DNA of 6,784 nt from Succinivibrionaceae bacterium UBA3769 (GTDB lineage Bacteria; Pseudomonadota; Gammaproteobacteria; Enterobacterales; Succinivibrionaceae). The number at the start of each line of letters is the position of its first letter. The first letter of the stretch is position 1. The notes beneath the pieces are model-generated. The model saw only the letters and a program-made list of their open reading frames with translations. It made no database searches and had not been told where the DNA came from. Both the position numbers and the translations under genes were made by a program. This document shows, one piece after another, positions 5,682 through 6,784 of the stretch. The stretch lies in NCBI GenBank assembly GCA_002372325.1, contig DFFT01000057.1:1-6784 (forward strand). Reading direction: 5' to 3'.

Positions 5682-5897
5682 TTATGACCCAGCCGGAACT
5701 GAAGGAGCCCGAGCTTTTACCTTTTCCAAAAGAGGATTAGGCCATTCCTTCATAAGATCCCGCACATAATCCGGGGTTACCTGAAACTTTTTAGTAACAT
5801 AATCCACAATGACTTCATCAGAATCTCCCTTGTCTTTCAGAGCATCAATCACTGACAAAACCATCATTTTCTGCCCCCAGCGCTCTAATCCATTCAT
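5682..5897 (-). CDS. Small MNGL protein, module A; resembles the C-terminal tail of an Rpn-like protein
   Basis: The frame extends to 5975 (a TTG), but the start is placed at ATG 5897 because AAGGAGG (5906-5912) lies 8 nt before it. The product has 71 residues: MNGLERWGQKMMVLSVID, a helical DALKDKGDSDEVIVDYV segment, then VTPDYVRDLMKEW, which looks like a small helix-turn-helix-like end, and a Pro/Ala-rich tail APSVPAGS. The pattern of a helix, KG(D/I)S-D-E-x-I, then V-T-x-D-x-V-x-x-L recalls C-terminal tails of Rpn-family (PD-(D/E)XK, 'transposase/invertase') proteins. In E. coli rpn genes, small proteins translated from internal starts in this region act as antitoxins. The longer upstream frame here is broken, so only this small ORF could be made. 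Family assignment is inference. Confidence 0.7.
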   Translation of the reverse strand: MNGLERWGQKMMVLSVIDALKDKGDSDEVIVDYVTKKFQVTPDYVRDLMKEWPNPLLEKVKARAPSVPAGS

Positions 5898-5905
5898 GAT
5901 GTTAA

Positions 5906-5912
5906 CCTCCTT
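5906..5912 (-). promoter_or_regulatory. Strong Shine-Dalgarno for the module A small gene
   Basis: The minus strand reads AAGGAGG, then 8 nt, then ATG AAT GGA. It is the strongest ribosome site in the window. In module B the aligned site is AATGAGG, weaker but in the same place (GAGG at 6620-6623), so translation from the internal start is probably a conserved property. Confidence 0.75.
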
Positions 5913-5962
5913 GGAATTTTTTTCGTACATAAACTCAAAGTATGTATAATCGGTGATAAAGC

Positions 5963-6100
5963 TCAGTGTATCCAAATCAGTCTGTCCGAATCGGTACTTT
6001 CGCGCTCCTCCTCAATCACTTCAGTGATCTTGTCATCATTCTGGTACTTGACGACCTTAAGGGCAAATCCCAGAAGGTGCTGAATTTCGCAAAATTGCCG
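5963..6100 (-). pseudogene. Frameshifted remnant of the longer ORF upstream of the module A small gene
   Basis: An open stretch of 45 codons ends at TGA 5963-5965 and begins after TAA at 6101-6103, with no start codon of its own. It contains GFALKVVKYQNDDKITEVI, matching GFALKVVKHQNDAELADVI in the module B frame. Near 5975-5990 the reading frame shifts: after ...STDSD the other frame continues as TDLDTLSFITDY and joins the small gene in frame. One indel thus separates this remnant from the small gene, and its N-terminal part is missing. It is a degenerate copy of the longer module B gene. Confidence 0.6.
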
Positions 6101-6103
6101 TTA

Positions 6104-6248
6104 TCCATATCCTGAGGAGACTGCCTTAGCAGGAACGATAAGACGCTGGCTGCTCATGTGTGCCGGAGATGTCACTTTCTGCGCCCGGAATGACATGAAG
6201 CCGACATGGCTATATCATGGATGGCCCTAAACCTTCCGCAGGCAACAC
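6104..6248. other. Spacer between modules A and B
   Basis: No gene is supported here. The right part (about 6165-6248) is homologous to 5457-5535 but has diverged and carries stops in all frames that could correspond. The left part (6104-6164) has no partner that I can see and probably contains the junction where module A's longer gene was truncated. Confidence 0.4.
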
Positions 6249-6297
6249 AAAAAAATAAGCGGTGAGACCTTGCCAGAAGCCATTTCTCACCGTTTTT
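6249..6297 (-). terminator. Intrinsic terminator of module B
   Basis: CGGTGAGA (6260-6267) and TCTCACCG (6285-6292) form a perfect 8-bp stem with a 17-nt loop. One mismatch and a few A-T pairs extend it. On the minus strand it is followed by a short spacer and seven U (A-run 6249-6255). It occupies the same place relative to its gene as the module A terminator. Confidence 0.7.
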
Positions 6298-6395
6298 GCG
6301 ATCAGCTTATAGTGTATTACAGCTGCGGCGCCGATCTCCCGTTAATGACGCAGCAAGGATCTGAGTTCCCTTTAACCGCAGGAGATCTTCCTTTG

Positions 6396-6784
6396 TTATG
6401 CTCCAGCCGGAACTGAAGGAGCCGGTGCTTTTGACTGATCCTGGTTAGAGTTGTGCCATTCCTGAATAAGCTTCCGCACATAGTCCGGAGTTACCGGATG
6501 CCGTTTAGTAACATAATTCACAATAGCTTCATCAGAATCTCCCTTATCTTTAAGGGTATCAATGACTGTTAAAACCTTAACTTTCTGCTCCCAGAGATCT
6601 AATCCATTCATCATATCAACCTCATTGGTATTTCTTGCCTGAAATATTTTCTTATGTTTGATAAACGCGCTGATAAAGTCCGCAGCTTCCGTATCGGTGC
6701 GTTCCTGCTCCTTGATCACATCAGCGAGTTCAGCATCATTCTGGTGCTTGACGACCTTCAGGGCAAATCCGCAGGCGGCGCTGA
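6396..6784 (-). CDS. C-terminal part of a longer protein with internal small-ORF start; Rpn-like tail (module B), partial
   Basis: The frame is open from the right edge to the stop at 6396: 128 residues seen, N-terminus outside. It runs SAACGFALKVVKHQND, an acidic helix, DFISAFIKHKKIF (about 45-57), then NEVDMMNGLDLWEQKVKVL, the TLKDKGDSDEAIVNYV segment, VTPDYVRKLIQEW and a tail ending APSVPAGA. A GTG at 6719 is a possible but unsupported start. Inside the frame, tandem ATGs at 6614 and 6611 are preceded by GAGG (6620-6623), aligned with the strong ribosome site of module A, giving a 71-aa internal product. The segment before VDMMNGL followed by a helical tail resembles the end of Rpn-family PD-(D/E)XK proteins, where an internally started small protein can counter the full-length nuclease. 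The nuclease domain is not in the window, so this is a hypothesis. Another helical protein family is possible. Confidence 0.65.
   Translation of the reverse strand, partial: SAACGFALKVVKHQNDAELADVIKEQERTDTEAADFISAFIKHKKIFQARNTNEVDMMNGLDLWEQKVKVLTVIDTLKDKGDSDEAIVNYVTKRHPVTPDYVRKLIQEWHNSNQDQSKAPAPSVPAGA

Larger units (their letters stand above)
5457..6100 (-). repeat. Duplicated module A (tail ORF, small gene, decayed spacer, terminator)
   Basis: Module A matches module B (about 6165-6784) in order and sequence: an upstream fragment with GFALKVVK-x-QND, the MNGL small gene (offset 714), about 100 bp of downstream sequence and a terminator (offset 716). The upstream parts are offset by 700, showing indels. 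Protein identity in the small gene is high, while the non-coding parts are diverged, so the duplication is not recent. Confidence 0.75.
6165..6784 (-). repeat. Duplicated module B, continuing past the right edge
   Basis: This is the counterpart of 5457-6100. Module B keeps a single open frame through the upstream segment and the MNGL segment, whereas module A does not, so B is closer to the ancestral state. The homology reaches the window edge, so the full unit length is unknown. Confidence 0.75.

Noticed and set aside
6396..6719. GTG at 6719 as the true start of the module B gene
   Set aside because: The frame stays open with homologous sequence to the window edge, there is no ribosome site before 6719, and the better-supported internal start is at 6611/6614.

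Overview
The window looks like an accessory stretch of a Gram-negative bacterial chromosome, probably a gut-type proteobacterium. That rests on Sec signal peptides with AxA cleavage sites on cysteine-rich Sel1 (Hcp-like) proteins, clear Shine-Dalgarno sites and intrinsic terminators. No rRNA, tRNA, CRISPR array or complete insertion sequence was seen, so the lineage is a guess.

Left half (1-3910): two paralogous Sel1/Hcp-like loci lie in the same orientation on the minus strand. Copy 2 (2171-3415) is complete, with 10.5 repeats of 36 residues, each carrying a C-x7-C pair. Copy 1 (1-592) runs off the left edge and has a 1-bp deletion just after its signal peptide. The mature-coding parts are about 97% identical by hand count with no indels. 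The signal peptides and upstream regions are far more diverged. Both upstream regions still share an AATGG/CCATT hairpin beside a C/G run, and a set of three DnaA-box-like 9-mers in the same order and orientation. Between the two loci lies a translationally coupled minus-strand pair: an unrecognised 128-aa protein, then a NADAR (YbiA-like) N-glycosidase, overlapping by 4 bp.

Middle (3911-5071): about 1.15 kb with no gene I can support. It holds a short 41-bp imperfect direct repeat and, at its right end, a perfect GC-rich palindrome just before a small XRE-family regulator (5072-5311, plus strand). A 10-bp perfect hairpin follows that gene.

Right part (about 5457-6784): two homologous minus-strand modules about 714 bp apart. 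Each has a small acidic/helical protein starting MNGL, then about 100 bp of decayed sequence, then an intrinsic terminator. In module B the small protein is in frame with a longer ORF that continues past the right edge. In module A that longer frame is broken, but the small ORF keeps an excellent internal Shine-Dalgarno. This resembles the intragenic small-protein arrangement known for Rpn-family nucleases. The Rpn assignment is inference, because no nuclease domain is inside the window.

The working picture is a duplicated, partly decaying accessory region with a secreted repeat-protein family, a possible ADP-ribose-related two-gene cassette, a small regulator and a candidate nuclease-tail/antitoxin pair.
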